Part shown: positions 31,111-40,329 of the stretch, piece after piece
Layout of the letters: every line of letters begins with the position of its first letter
How positions within the stretch are numbered: position 1 is the stretch's first letter
NCBI GenBank assembly: GCA_032229975.1
Contig: JAVXVG010000056.1
Coordinates: 62,001-126,000 of the forward strand
From: JAIVGV01 sp032229975
GTDB taxonomy: Bacteria > Acidobacteriota > Blastocatellia > Pyrinomonadales > Pyrinomonadaceae
Direction of reading: 5' to 3'
Length of the DNA: 64,000 nucleotides
Program-made: the position numbers and the translations under genes
Notes under the pieces: model-generated
What the model was told of the DNA's origin: nothing
Databases searched by the model: none
The model's input: only the letters and a program-made list of their open reading frames with translations

Positions 31111-33165
31111 ATGATGAGCAACTTTTCCGCACGCCTTTCGAGAACATTAGCGGGCGCATTCGCCTGCCTCGCGCTCGCCTTCGCCGCACACGCCGCGCCC
31201 TCGCAAGCAACGCCCGGTCGCGCGAAGTTCGATGTGACGAGCTATCGCATCGATGCCGAGCTGCGACCCGCCGAGCACATCCTGCGCGCCACGGCCGACG
31301 TGAACTTCACGACGCAGGACACGACGCGCACGGTCGTCTTCGAGTTGAACGGCGCGCTCAAGGTCGAGTCGGTGGAGCGCAACGGCAAGCCCGTCGTGAA
31401 CTTCGTGCAAGACCCCGTCGGGCTCGATCAGTTGGGGCCGAACGTGCGCGTCGATCTCGGTGAAGTGGTTGCGGCGAATACGCCCGTGACTTTGCGCTTC
31501 AAGTGGTCGGGCGCGCTCGTCACGCCAGAAGGGGGCCCCCTTGCGACGAAGCGGCTAGCTTACGTCGGCAGCGAAGGGTCGTATTTGATGTACGCCTCGC
31601 GCTGGTTTCCCTTCCACGATTACGCCGCAGACCGCGCGACCAGTGACATCACCGTCACGGTTCCGTCGGGCATCGTCGTCGCAGGCACGAGCGATGAGCC
31701 CGTCGCGGCGCAGCAGTCGGGCGCGAACACACGCTTCCACTTCGTTCACAAGACGCCCACGCTCGTCGGCAACTTTGCCGCCGCACACTACTCGACGCGC
31801 ACGCTCAAGATGGGCAACTACCAGATCGACTTCTACGTCCAGCCCGGCTCGGAAGCGCGCATCGAACGCTACGGCGAGTTGGCCGGCAAGGCTCTGGAAT
31901 ACTACACGACGGCTTACGGCGCGCCGGCCTTCGGCACGCACTACGTCGTCGCGGAGATCGACGACGAGAGCCTCGACGCCTACGCCGGTAACGGCATGGA
32001 GTTTCTCTCGGCGAGCTTCTTCGATCCGCAGCGCGCGGCGAAGGAGGAGCGCGTCGAGCGCGAGCTGGCTTACCAGTGGTGGGGCTTCACTGTCGGTCTC
32101 AAATCTTTCGATGATGCGTGGCTCTCACAAGGTTTATCCGAATGGAGCGGCTTCGCTTTCCGCGAGGCGACTTTGCAGGGGCCACAACTCGACGCCGCGC
32201 AACGCGATATGCAGGAGCGCGCTTTGATGTTCGAGCAGTCGGCCTCGCTTTTGCGCGCGCCGTCGGCGCTCGACGACACGTCGCCGCAGTATCAGTCCGT
32301 CATGTTCTACAAGGGCTCGATGGTCTTTCGTATGCTGCGCGAAACGATGGGCAAGGCGAAGTTCGATCAACTTCTACGCACCTTCGTCGAACAGTATCGC
32401 GGGCAGAGCGCGTCCATCGACGACTTTGAGAAGCTGAGCGATCAGATTGCGGGGCGCAAGATGCGCTTCTTCTTCGCGCGCTGGGTCGAAGGCACGGGCG
32501 TGCCTGAATTCTCCGTTGACTATCAGATCATACGCACGCGTGCGGGCAAGTTTCGCGCGCGCGGGACGGTGAAGCAGAACTTCGAGGGCCTGAATATGCC
32601 CGTCGAATTGATGCTCAGGGCCGAGGGCGACACCAACAACCAGACGCAGACCGTGAAAGTTGAAGACAAGAGCGAGGACTTCGACATCGAATCGAACGGC
32701 GCGCCCGTCGAGGTCATCGTCGATCCGAACAACAAAATACTGCGGCTCTCAGACGAGTTGCGCATCTCCATCGTCGCGCGTCGCGGCATCGAGTTGTTTC
32801 GCGACGGGCAGTACGCCGAAGCGCAGAGACAGTTGGAAGAGGCTTTGAAGCTCGACAAGTCGAACTCGTGGATCTACTACAACCTCGGCTTGGTCTATCT
32901 CGAACAGCGCAACTACGATCCCGCGATTGACAACTTCAAGGCGGCCCTTGCGGGCAATCTCAAGCCTTCGTGGATCGAGGTCTGGTCGCGTATCAAGATG
33001 GGCAACGCCTACGACTCGAAGGGCGACCGCACGCGCGCCGTCAATGAATACAACAAGGCGGTCGAGTCCGGGATCAACTACGACAACGCGCAACGCTCCG
33101 CCAAGCAGTTTCTCGCGACGCCCTACGATCCGAAGGCGGCGGCCCAGCAGGCGGCGAGCCAGTAA
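31111..33165 (+). CDS. secreted M1-peptidase-like protein with TPRs and no zinc site (pseudoenzyme)
   Basis: 684 aa with a signal peptide (LAGAFACLALAFAAHAA). The M1 fold is shown by the N-terminal domain (VTSYRIDAELRPAEHILRAT) and the loop GNGMEFLSASFF. The site HExxHxWWG reads RELAYQWWG: His317 is Arg, His321 is Tyr, Glu318 is kept, and the third ligand is Gln340 (WLSQGLSEW). No zinc can bind in the usual way. Three TPR-like units follow near the C-terminus (ARRGIELFRDGQYAEAQRQL, WIYYNLGLVYLEQRNYDPAI, IKMGNAYDSKGDRTRAVNEY). Probably a periplasmic binding or scaffold protein. A second ATG at 31114 is equally likely as start. Confidence 0.87.
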   Translation: MMSNFSARLSRTLAGAFACLALAFAAHAAPSQATPGRAKFDVTSYRIDAELRPAEHILRATADVNFTTQDTTRTVVFELNGALKVESVERNGKPVVNFVQDPVGLDQLGPNVRVDLGEVVAANTPVTLRFKWSGALVTPEGGPLATKRLAYVGSEGSYLMYASRWFPFHDYAADRATSDITVTVPSGIVVAGTSDEPVAAQQSGANTRFHFVHKTPTLVGNFAAAHYSTRTLKMGNYQIDFYVQPGSEARIERYGELAGKALEYYTTAYGAPAFGTHYVVAEIDDESLDAYAGNGMEFLSASFFDPQRAAKEERVERELAYQWWGFTVGLKSFDDAWLSQGLSEWSGFAFREATLQGPQLDAAQRDMQERALMFEQSASLLRAPSALDDTSPQYQSVMFYKGSMVFRMLRETMGKAKFDQLLRTFVEQYRGQSASIDDFEKLSDQIAGRKMRFFFARWVEGTGVPEFSVDYQIIRTRAGKFRARGTVKQNFEGLNMPVELMLRAEGDTNNQTQTVKVEDKSEDFDIESNGAPVEVIVDPNNKILRLSDELRISIVARRGIELFRDGQYAEAQRQLEEALKLDKSNSWIYYNLGLVYLEQRNYDPAIDNFKAALAGNLKPSWIEVWSRIKMGNAYDSKGDRTRAVNEYNKAVESGINYDNAQRSAKQFLATPYDPKAAAQQAASQ

Positions 33166-33194
33166 AGACCGCAACAGCGAAACACCAGAAAGCG

Positions 33195-33231
33195 AAAGGC
33201 TCACGACCTCGGTTGTGAGCCTTTCACGTTT
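33195..33231. terminator. bidirectional intrinsic terminator
   Basis: Stem AAAGGCTCACGAC (33195-33207) / GTTGTGAGCCTTT (33212-33224), one G-U pair, followed by CACGTTTT and preceded by A-rich sequence on the other side. Separates the convergent M1-TPR and lpxI genes. Confidence 0.85.
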
Positions 33232-33256
33232 TCGTCGCGCTCTTGATTGACGATGC

Positions 33257-34078
33257 TTACGCCTGCGCGACGGCGACCATGCTGACGCGATGCTTGTCGG
33301 CAAACGTGATCATCTCTTTGGGATCGAACATCAGAGTCTTGCCTGCGGTCAGGCACAGGCACGTCGCGCCCGCTTCGATCATCGACTCGATTGTCGGAAG
33401 CCCGACGCAAGGCACGTCGAAGCGCATATCTTGAGACGGCTTGGCGACCTTGACGACTGTGAGACGACCGCGCGCGAGTGTTCCGGCCCGACGGATCGTC
33501 TCGTCTGTTCCCTCCATCGCTTCGACGGCGACGCAGGCCCGCGAGCGCACGACGATGGTTTGACCGAGATCGAGCCGCGCGATCTCTCTCGCGACTTCCA
33601 AGCCGTATTCGATGTCGCCGCGCTCGCGCGAGTCGGGCGCGCGTCGCGTGAGCGTGCCTTCGCGCGGGAGTTGATCTTGCAGGAAGTAGGTCGAGTCGAT
33701 CAGCTCGATGCCTTCGCGCGCGAGTTCGTCTGCAACCGCGCCAATGAGCGCGTCTGTGTTGCGGCGCGGAAGCGAGACTAAGACTTTGAGCATACGCACG
33801 TCGGGGATCGCGCCGCTGAAAATCTGCACGTGTTTGACCTGCCCGGCCATGATCGCGCGCGTCACTCCCTCGCGCTTGAAGAAGCGGATCATCCTTCCGA
33901 GTTGCCCGATGCCGATCCACTGCACGTGCCCGCCGATGGTTTCGGCAGCGCGCTCGATCTGCGGATCGGTCTCCTCTTTGATCGCCGCGACGGCCAGCTC
34001 CGCGCCCGCGCGCGCCGCGCCTTCGATGACGAGGAACGGGAAACTTCCGTTGCCCGCGATGAGACCGAAGCGCGTCAC
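33257..34078 (-). CDS. lpxI: UDP-2,3-diacylglucosamine pyrophosphatase LpxI
   Basis: Hydrolyses UDP-2,3-diacylglucosamine to lipid X in lipid A synthesis; the LpxI type replaces LpxH in some lineages. 273 aa. Recognisable blocks are FGLIAGNGSFPFLVIEGAAR, MAGQVKHVQIFSG, LIDSTYFLQDQLPREGTLT, GLEVAREIARLDLGQTIVV and the C-terminal AGKTLMFDPKEMITFADKH. It starts with GTG inside the lpxA stop (GTGA overlap), so both are translationally coupled. The longer open frame upstream is antisense-like and rejected. Confidence 0.95.
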   Translation of the reverse strand: MTRFGLIAGNGSFPFLVIEGAARAGAELAVAAIKEETDPQIERAAETIGGHVQWIGIGQLGRMIRFFKREGVTRAIMAGQVKHVQIFSGAIPDVRMLKVLVSLPRRNTDALIGAVADELAREGIELIDSTYFLQDQLPREGTLTRRAPDSRERGDIEYGLEVAREIARLDLGQTIVVRSRACVAVEAMEGTDETIRRAGTLARGRLTVVKVAKPSQDMRFDVPCVGLPTIESMIEAGATCLCLTAGKTLMFDPKEMITFADKHRVSMVAVAQA

Positions 34079-34845
34079 TTGATCACTCCGCGCTCGGAAG
34101 TTTCGATGAAGCGTAGGAGTTCTTCCGTTTCGGGCGAGTCGTTGATCTCTGCGCGGATGCGCTCGATGGCCTGCGTGGTGTTGAGCCTTGAAGAGAGCAG
34201 AAGACGAAAAGCATGGTGGAGCGTGTCGATGGTGGCCTGCGGGTAGTTGCGCCGACGCATCCCGACGTGATTGAGGCCATAACATTTCGCGCGGTTGCCG
34301 ACCGTGAGCGCATGAGGCAGCGCGTCGCCCGCGATGACGGAGTAGCCGCCGATGTAAGCCTCGCGCCCGACGCGACAAAATTGATGCACACCGGAATATG
34401 CGCCGATGTTCGCGCCGTCTTCGATGCGGACGTGACCGCCGAGCGTCGCTGCGTTCGACATGATGACGTGATTGCCGACGCGACAGTCGTGCGCGACGTG
34501 GGCCTGCGCCATGATGAGGCAATCGTCGCCGATCTCTGTGAGCATCCCGCCGCCTTCCGTGCCGCGATGGATGGTAACGAACTCGCGTATGCGATTGCGC
34601 TTGCCGATGCGCGTGCGGGCCGGTTCGCCTTTGTACTTCATGTCCTGCGAGGCGAGACCGAGAGAGACGAAGGGGAAGACGTGCGTCTCGTCGCCGATCT
34701 CCGTTAAGCCTTCGATGACACAGTGCGACTCGACGCGCACCCGTTCGCCTAAAGTAACTTCGTCGCCGATGACGGAGTATGGCCCGACGTGACAGTCGCG
34801 TCCGAGCTGCGCCTTCGCGCCGATGATTGCGGTCGGATGAATCAT
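34075..34845 (-). CDS. lpxA: UDP-N-acetylglucosamine acyltransferase LpxA
   Basis: First lipid A enzyme: transfers a hydroxyacyl chain from ACP to UDP-GlcNAc. 256 aa with left-handed beta-helix hexapeptide repeats (IHPTAIIGAKAQLGRDCHVG) and the catalytic His in AHVAHDCRVGNHVIMSN, plus IGAYSGVHQFCRVGREAYIG and GNRAKCYGLNHVGMRRR. The ATG has no Shine-Dalgarno; its leader is a TTCATCG stutter. It follows fabZ by 139 bp and overlaps lpxI by 4 bp. Confidence 0.96.
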   Translation of the reverse strand: MIHPTAIIGAKAQLGRDCHVGPYSVIGDEVTLGERVRVESHCVIEGLTEIGDETHVFPFVSLGLASQDMKYKGEPARTRIGKRNRIREFVTIHRGTEGGGMLTEIGDDCLIMAQAHVAHDCRVGNHVIMSNAATLGGHVRIEDGANIGAYSGVHQFCRVGREAYIGGYSVIAGDALPHALTVGNRAKCYGLNHVGMRRRNYPQATIDTLHHAFRLLLSSRLNTTQAIERIRAEINDSPETEELLRFIETSERGVIK

Positions 34846-34892
34846 TGAATCGAACGATGAACGATGAGCGATGAACGATGAAGTGAGGATGC
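34846..34892. repeat. direct stutter, AACGATGA word set, in the lpxA leader
   Basis: Four successive CGAACGATGA/ACGATGAGCGATGAACGA words on the plus strand, ending next to the lpxA start codon. Only direct copies are visible here, and no ribosome-binding sequence is left between it and the start. Confidence 0.65.
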
Positions 34893-34984
34893 GTGCGCGG
34901 CGTGATCCGGATCAAGGTTGAATTGCGTCGAAGCCGCGAGGCTCCGCGTAAACATTCGTCTCCTGCCCTCTGTGTTCCGCCCTG

Positions 34985-35440
34985 TCATTTCATCGCGCTG
35001 CGGTCGATAACGACGCTGGTGATCTCCGCCTCGGCGCAGACGCCGCGCCCCTCGACGCGAGCTTCGCCCTTCATGCGCTGCACGCGCGAGCCGGTGCGGA
35101 GCGCGGTCACTTCAAGGATGAGCGTGTCGCCGGGGATGACGGGTTGGCGGAAGCGCGCCTCTTTGATGCCGGTAAAGAGCGGGAGCTTGTCGGCGCGATC
35201 CGCGAACTCGCGCAGCGCGAGGATGGCCCCGACCTGCGCGAGCGCCTCGATGATGAGGACGCCGGGCATGACGGGCGCGCCGGGGAAGTGGCCCTGAAAG
35301 TAGGGCTCGCCGATAGTCACTTGCTTGATGCCGACGATGCGCTCGCGCGGGACAAGCTCGACGATCTTATCGACGAGCAGAAACGGATAGCGATGCGGCA
35401 GGATTTCCTGTATGGCGCGCAGGTCGAGGATGGTGTCCAT
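34985..35440 (-). CDS. fabZ: 3-hydroxyacyl-ACP dehydratase FabZ
   Basis: 151-aa hotdog dehydratase of fatty acid synthesis. ILPHRYPFLLVDKIVEL, GHFPGAPVMPGVLIIEALAQ (catalytic His and Glu) and KEARFRQPVIPGDTL are all canonical. It lies between ompH and lpxA as in many diderms, linking acyl supply with lipid A. The start at 35440 is conserved in position relative to the family. About 36 bp separate it from the upstream ompH stop. Confidence 0.96.
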   Translation of the reverse strand: MDTILDLRAIQEILPHRYPFLLVDKIVELVPRERIVGIKQVTIGEPYFQGHFPGAPVMPGVLIIEALAQVGAILALREFADRADKLPLFTGIKEARFRQPVIPGDTLILEVTALRTGSRVQRMKGEARVEGRGVCAEAEITSVVIDRSAMK

Positions 35441-35476
35441 GATCGAACCCCGTTGCTTTCGCGTCCCGTTCGCGGT

Positions 35477-36130
35477 CTAAGGTCTGCGCGGCGACGGCGT
35501 GCCGGTCGTGGCGGGTCGCGTCGCGGCGGGACGTGGCGCGGCGGGCGTGGTCGCTGCTCCGGCCGCCGCCGGGTTGCGCTGGTTATAGATGTTGATGAAG
35601 TGCTGTGTGATGTCCACGCTCTGCGCGCCGTAGATGAGTGGCACTTGGCTGGCGTCGATAATGATCGAGATGCCGTACTCTTTGGCGTAGGCGTCGAGTG
35701 ATTTGAAGACTTCGTCCTGCACGGGCCCTACCACTTCGTGCAGACGCTTCTCGTAAGCCGCCTTCGCGTCCTCGGACTTGCGCTCGATGTCGCGCTTGAG
35801 TTGCTCGGCTTCGTCGGCTTTGCGCTGGAGCGCAGGTTGATCGGCGACCGTCTTCGTGTCGTTGATCTCCTTGACGAGTTGATCGTAGCGGGCGCGCATT
35901 TGCTGCAACTCGTTGCTGCGCGGCGTGAACTCGCCTTCGATGCGGCGCAGGGCTTCGACGATGCGTCGGATGCCCGTCTGCTCGTCGGCGAACGCGCTTG
36001 TATCGATGACGGCGACCTTGCCTTCGAGGCTTGGTTTCGCGGCTGACGCGGGTGGTTGTTGCGCGTGGGCGGCGGAGACGAGTGCGGCGCAGATGAGAGC
36101 GGCGGCGGCAACGGATCGGATGTGCTTCAT
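35477..36130 (-). CDS. OmpH/Skp family periplasmic chaperone, copy 1
   Basis: 217-aa periplasmic chaperone with a signal peptide (MKHIRSVAAAALICAALVSA). The Skp-like N-terminal strand (KVAVIDTSAFADEQTGIRRI) is followed by long coiled-coil arms (DQPALQRKADEAEQLKRDIE, RKSEDAKAAYEKRLHEVVG) and the closing beta segment ISIIIDASQVPLIYGAQSVD. The C-terminal tail is Ala/Pro/Thr-rich. Start at 36130 is supported by AGAGG. It is a tandem paralogue of the next upstream gene. Confidence 0.92.
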   Translation of the reverse strand: MKHIRSVAAAALICAALVSAAHAQQPPASAAKPSLEGKVAVIDTSAFADEQTGIRRIVEALRRIEGEFTPRSNELQQMRARYDQLVKEINDTKTVADQPALQRKADEAEQLKRDIERKSEDAKAAYEKRLHEVVGPVQDEVFKSLDAYAKEYGISIIIDASQVPLIYGAQSVDITQHFINIYNQRNPAAAGAATTPAAPRPAATRPATTGTPSPRRP

Positions 36131-36181
36131 TAAACCTCTTCGGGCGGCGGGGAAAATTCGCGAGCGCATGTGCCCGCTAAA

Positions 36182-36247
36182 AGCGAGTCAGCAGCCGACA
36201 ACTTGCGAGACTACTCGCTGCTGCCGGCTGCCGACCGCTGACGACTG
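36182..36247. repeat. stuttering inverted repeat, CAGCAGTCAGC word set
   Basis: Left arm AGCGAGTCAGCAGCCGACAA, then CTTGCGAG (36182-36209); right arm CTCGCTGCTGCCGGCTGCCG, then ACCGCTGACGACT (36214 onward). Imperfect pairing. Lies between the two ompH copies. Confidence 0.7.
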
Positions 36248-36256
36248 GCGTTAACT

Positions 36257-36874
36257 TTACGGGCGACCCGGCGTCGCGGCAGCAACCGCAGGATGCGTGC
36301 GATTGTATTCGATGATGAAGTCGCGCGTGATGTCCACGCTGTCGGCGACGTAGAGGACAGGCACGCGGTTGGAATCGATCACGATGGCGATGCCTCGCTG
36401 CTGCGCGTAAGTCTGGAGCGCGTTATACACGTCGTCCTGCAGGGGGCCCAAGACCTCGCTGCGTCGCTTCTCCAAAGCGACCTGCGCGTCCTGCGCCTTG
36501 CGCTCCATGTCGCGCTTGAGTTGCTCGGCTTGATCCTGCTTTGCCGCGAGCGTCTTCGGATCGGCGACCGCGCCGGTCTTCTGAATCTCCTCGGCGAGCG
36601 TGTTGTAGCGCGTCTGCATCCCCTGCAACTCGTTGTTGAGGGGTTGGAACTGCGCGCTGATGCCCTTCACAGCGTTGACGACGCGCGCGATGCCCGCCTT
36701 CTCATCGGCAAACGCACTGGAATCGATGACGGCGATCTTGCCGGTGAGCGAGGGGGCCGCAGCATTGCCTGCGGCAGGCTGCGACGTGGCGGGGCGAGCG
36801 GTCTGTGCGCTGGCGTTGGCGATTGAAACGACCGCGAGCGCGACACCGGCGGCGATTAAACGAAGTGACTTCAT
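36257..36874 (-). CDS. OmpH/Skp family periplasmic chaperone, copy 2
   Basis: 205 aa, signal peptide MKSLRLIAAGVALAVVSIAN. It shares the layout and many identities with the downstream copy (KIAVIDSSAFADEKAGIARV, DQAEQLKRDMERKAQDAQVA, IAIVIDSNRVPVLYVADSVD). Chaperones outer-membrane proteins across the periplasm toward BamA, whose gene lies just upstream. The tandem pair looks like a local duplication. About 107 bp separate it from the bamA stop. Confidence 0.93.
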   Translation of the reverse strand: MKSLRLIAAGVALAVVSIANASAQTARPATSQPAAGNAAAPSLTGKIAVIDSSAFADEKAGIARVVNAVKGISAQFQPLNNELQGMQTRYNTLAEEIQKTGAVADPKTLAAKQDQAEQLKRDMERKAQDAQVALEKRRSEVLGPLQDDVYNALQTYAQQRGIAIVIDSNRVPVLYVADSVDITRDFIIEYNRTHPAVAAATPGRP

Positions 36875-36981
36875 AACTCTCTCGTACTGCTCCTTAACGT
36901 TATTTCAAACTCAGATGCCTATGATGCGAATAGGAGTCGCGGCGGTTGCGCCTCCAAACCCGGAAGTTTACCAGAAGGCGA

Positions 36982-39900
36982 CTAGAAAGTCCGCCCGATG
37001 CTGAAGCGGAAGACGCTCTTCTTCTCGGTGAAGAAGAGCGGAACCTGATCGCTCACGCCGTTGCGCGCCTGCGGATTGAACGCATAGATGAGACGGAACG
37101 GAACGTTGACGACCGGAAGTTGGATGCGAACCTCTGCGCCGAAACTGGAACGGAAGTCGCCGATTTTCGAGAACGCGCTCTGCGATAAGCGCACGGCGGT
37201 GTTCGTCTGCGCCTGCCCGCGCAGGAAGACCGACTGGAAGCCATAGGGCAAACCGTCGGGGCCGGTGGGGCCAACTCTCAACGCCTCGTTCAACTCGTCG
37301 CGCGTGACAATGCGACCGTCGCGCGCGACCAAGCCGCCGGCGAGCGAGAGCGCGAGCGGTGAAGTGTCCGCGCAGGCGGCGAGCGCCGAGAGCGTGGGCA
37401 GAGCGATGCCGAGCGGAGCCTGCGAGCATTGAATGGCCCCGACCGATTGCGAGAGAAACGGATCGTCCGATTGGAACTGCGTCGAGAAGATTTGATCCGC
37501 GCCCTTGCGTATGTTGAAAGCTGAGCCGATGTCGGCGAAAGCGGCGGCGCTCAAGGGCCCGAAGAGCGGCACGCGATACTCGAAGTTGCCGAGCAGTTCC
37601 GTGTCCGCGCCGATGGGCTGGAAGCCGCGACTGATGAAGCGAGAGTTTGTGCCCGACGCGCCCGTGAACGTGCCGAGCGAGGCGAAGCGTTGCAAGCTGT
37701 CAACGCGCGTCGCATCAGTGACCGCGCCCGCCCCGTTCGACGCAATGACGACGTTCTGCGAGGTGACGAACAACTCCAACGGAACGATGGGGCTGATCTG
37801 TCGCGAGCCGTAGCCGCGCACGGTGAACTCATCGCCGAGGAAGAAACGCTCGTACACGGGCACGCCATCGACGAACGAGAGGCTCGACGCCTGCGCCTGT
37901 CGCACCTTCGAGGAGGTGGCGAAGCTGCCGACGTGGCCGGCCAGCAAGCGGAAGCCGAAGACCTCTGGAATCTTCGCGCGCTTGTGTCGGACAGGGATGA
38001 AATGTTGATAAGAGAGGGTCGGCTCGTAAGTGCGAACGTCGCCGCCCAAGCCCGCGAACGCAAGCGAAAGTGTGATCTGTGATCCCTTGATGGCATCGAC
38101 GCCGCGCAGGTCGCGCGAATCGTAAACGGCGGTGGGCGTCACGCGACTCGTGATGATGTTCGGCTGGCGGAAGATGACCGGGATGAAGTTCTGCGGATTC
38201 GTCGTGTCGGAGTTGACGGCGGGGTCCTGAATGCTCGTGCGCGAGAACGAGTAGGTCAGGCCGAGGCGCGTCGAGAGCGTGAAGGGCCGCTTCTTGTAGA
38301 ACTCCGTGAGCGGCGCGCTGACGAAGAGACTTGCGCCCTCTGTGCGTTGCGTAAACAGGTTCGACGCGTTCGTGTTGAGGAAGTCGGCCTGCGTGCCGAG
38401 CAGGCCCTGAAGCGCGCCCTGATTCTGCGAGAGGGACGTGCCCTCGCCGAAGAATTTCAGCGACTGCAAAAAGATCGAGAAGCCTGCGGTGATCGGTCGG
38501 TTGCGAACGTAGGGCTCTGTGAAAGAGAAGACGAAGGAGTTCTGGCGATTTCCGGCGGCGAGTTGGAAAGAGAGCGACTCACCGCGACCGAGTAGATTGT
38601 TCGTCGAGTAGTCGAGACCGAAGAACGAGCCGCCGATGCCACTGATGCCGCCGTTGAAAGTGATCGACTGCCGACCGCGCTCCGTCACCTTGACGGTCGT
38701 ATCGACCTCGCCGCGCTCCTCATCCTGTCGGAAGTCTATGTCCTTCTCTTTGTCGATTGGATCGAAGAAGCCGAGTTGGTTGAGGCGCAAGACCGAGTAA
38801 TCGACGTAGCCTTGATTATAGATGTCGCCTTCGTTCAAGACGAACTCGCGACGCAAGACGTTGTCGCGCGTAAACGTGTTGCCCTGAAATTCGAGACGAC
38901 GCAGACTGAACTGCTTGCCCTCGTCGATTGAGACCGTGTAATCGACGATGCCTTCGTTCGGGTTCGTCGGGTTGTCTTTGAATGTGGGCTCTGGATCGGC
39001 GGAATACTGGATGAAGCCGGAGTTGCCGTAAATCTTTTTGAGGTCTTCGTAGAAGCCTTTGTAGATGCGCTCGCCGCTCGCCACATCGCCCTTGTTGAGG
39101 CCGATGACGTTGCGTATGACCTGCTCGGAGTAGATCGAGTTGCCCTCGATCTTCACTTCGCCGAGACGATAGAGCTTGCCTTCGGTGATGGGAATCGTGA
39201 TGCGCAACGCTTCATCCGTCGAAGAAAGAATGGGAAGCGGCAGAATGGGGAAGCCCGTGCGTCGCTCGCCCAAGCCTTCGATGCGCGGCTCGCCGACGCG
39301 CGCTTGAAGGTAGCCCTTCGCCGCCATGTGATTGCGGACGAGCTTGAGATCAACGTCGAGCTTCTCGCGGTCGAGAATGTCCTGCTCGCGGAAGCGCGTG
39401 ATGAGCCCGGCCTCCTTGACGTACTTCATCGAGTTGCGCAACTCGCCGCTAGAGAAGTGCTGATTGCCCTCGAACTGCACTTCGACGACGCGGACGCGGT
39501 CGCCCTCTTTGATGACGAATGTGACAGCCTCGCTCGTCCCGGAGACCTCGTCGCGCCTGACCTCGACCGTCGCGTTCGGGTGGCCTTTCGCCGCGAGCAG
39601 TTCTTTGAGAACGCGCGTGGCGTTGGCGAGCTTGACGGGATCGCTCACGTTCTCTTTCTGAATGCCGACTCTGCGCTCGCGGAAAGCCTTGAGCACGTCG
39701 GATTCGGGCACGCTCTTCAATCCCTCGAATTGCAAGTCGCGGATGATCGGGAGTTCTTTAACTTGGAAGGTGACGATGACGCCGCCGCGCGGGCCCTCTT
39801 CGCGCAACACGCGCGACTCCGTGCGATTGAAGAAGCCGAGGTTCATCAGCGTCGTGAAGTCCTTCTGCACCTGCGCCTCGTTGTAAGGGTCGCCGGCTCG

Positions 39901-40113
39901 CGTCTGGATGTAGAAGAGCAGATCAGCCGTGCGGTTGCGCCGGTTGCCCGTGATGACCACGTCCTCGACGAGCTTCTGCGGCTCCTGCGGCTGTTGCGTC
40001 GCGGGCTGCTGCGCGAGCGTCGTCGTGCGCGCGAGCCCCGCGAGCGGCAGTGTCATCTGCGTGAAGACGAGCGCAGCCAGTAGTGTGAGCCGCCAGAGCG
40101 GGCTTGTTCGCAT
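36982..40113 (-). CDS. bamA: outer membrane protein assembly factor BamA
   Basis: Central subunit of the beta-barrel assembly machine, 1043 aa, longer than the roughly 800 aa of enterobacterial BamA. A signal peptide precedes five POTRA domains (about residues 46-420, first one LVEDVVITGNRRNRTADLLF), then the Omp85 barrel with FTVRGYGSR and terminal FRFSIGRTF. Extra length is in barrel loops, including a long loop before the last strands with two Cys (SVGAIQCSQ, LAACADTS). It heads the ompH-fabZ-lpxA-lpxI run. A usable promoter lies 217-245 bp upstream. Confidence 0.95.
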   Translation of the reverse strand: MRTSPLWRLTLLAALVFTQMTLPLAGLARTTTLAQQPATQQPQEPQKLVEDVVITGNRRNRTADLLFYIQTRAGDPYNEAQVQKDFTTLMNLGFFNRTESRVLREEGPRGGVIVTFQVKELPIIRDLQFEGLKSVPESDVLKAFRERRVGIQKENVSDPVKLANATRVLKELLAAKGHPNATVEVRRDEVSGTSEAVTFVIKEGDRVRVVEVQFEGNQHFSSGELRNSMKYVKEAGLITRFREQDILDREKLDVDLKLVRNHMAAKGYLQARVGEPRIEGLGERRTGFPILPLPILSSTDEALRITIPITEGKLYRLGEVKIEGNSIYSEQVIRNVIGLNKGDVASGERIYKGFYEDLKKIYGNSGFIQYSADPEPTFKDNPTNPNEGIVDYTVSIDEGKQFSLRRLEFQGNTFTRDNVLRREFVLNEGDIYNQGYVDYSVLRLNQLGFFDPIDKEKDIDFRQDEERGEVDTTVKVTERGRQSITFNGGISGIGGSFFGLDYSTNNLLGRGESLSFQLAAGNRQNSFVFSFTEPYVRNRPITAGFSIFLQSLKFFGEGTSLSQNQGALQGLLGTQADFLNTNASNLFTQRTEGASLFVSAPLTEFYKKRPFTLSTRLGLTYSFSRTSIQDPAVNSDTTNPQNFIPVIFRQPNIITSRVTPTAVYDSRDLRGVDAIKGSQITLSLAFAGLGGDVRTYEPTLSYQHFIPVRHKRAKIPEVFGFRLLAGHVGSFATSSKVRQAQASSLSFVDGVPVYERFFLGDEFTVRGYGSRQISPIVPLELFVTSQNVVIASNGAGAVTDATRVDSLQRFASLGTFTGASGTNSRFISRGFQPIGADTELLGNFEYRVPLFGPLSAAAFADIGSAFNIRKGADQIFSTQFQSDDPFLSQSVGAIQCSQAPLGIALPTLSALAACADTSPLALSLAGGLVARDGRIVTRDELNEALRVGPTGPDGLPYGFQSVFLRGQAQTNTAVRLSQSAFSKIGDFRSSFGAEVRIQLPVVNVPFRLIYAFNPQARNGVSDQVPLFFTEKKSVFRFSIGRTF

Positions 40114-40329
40114 AATCGCTTAGCCTCAAAGCCGAATGAAAACTTTAGGAAGACAGGAAATCGGTTGTCGCCGGTTAAAACTCTCGAAGCGACCGACGCG
40201 GCGCTCGCGGGCAGACGGGAACGTAGTGGAGACGAAAAGGGCGCGCGCGCTTGTCACTCGGTCGATGGGACTTTGATTCCACCCCGGCGCGCCCGCGTTG
40301 CCAGCCGCCGACCCTTCGCAAAGGCGCGC

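Noticed and set aside
34079..34915. Upstream extension of the lpxI frame to 552 codons
   Set aside because: The added part is an Arg/His-rich out-of-frame translation of lpxA; the GTG overlapping the lpxA stop gives the normal LpxI length.
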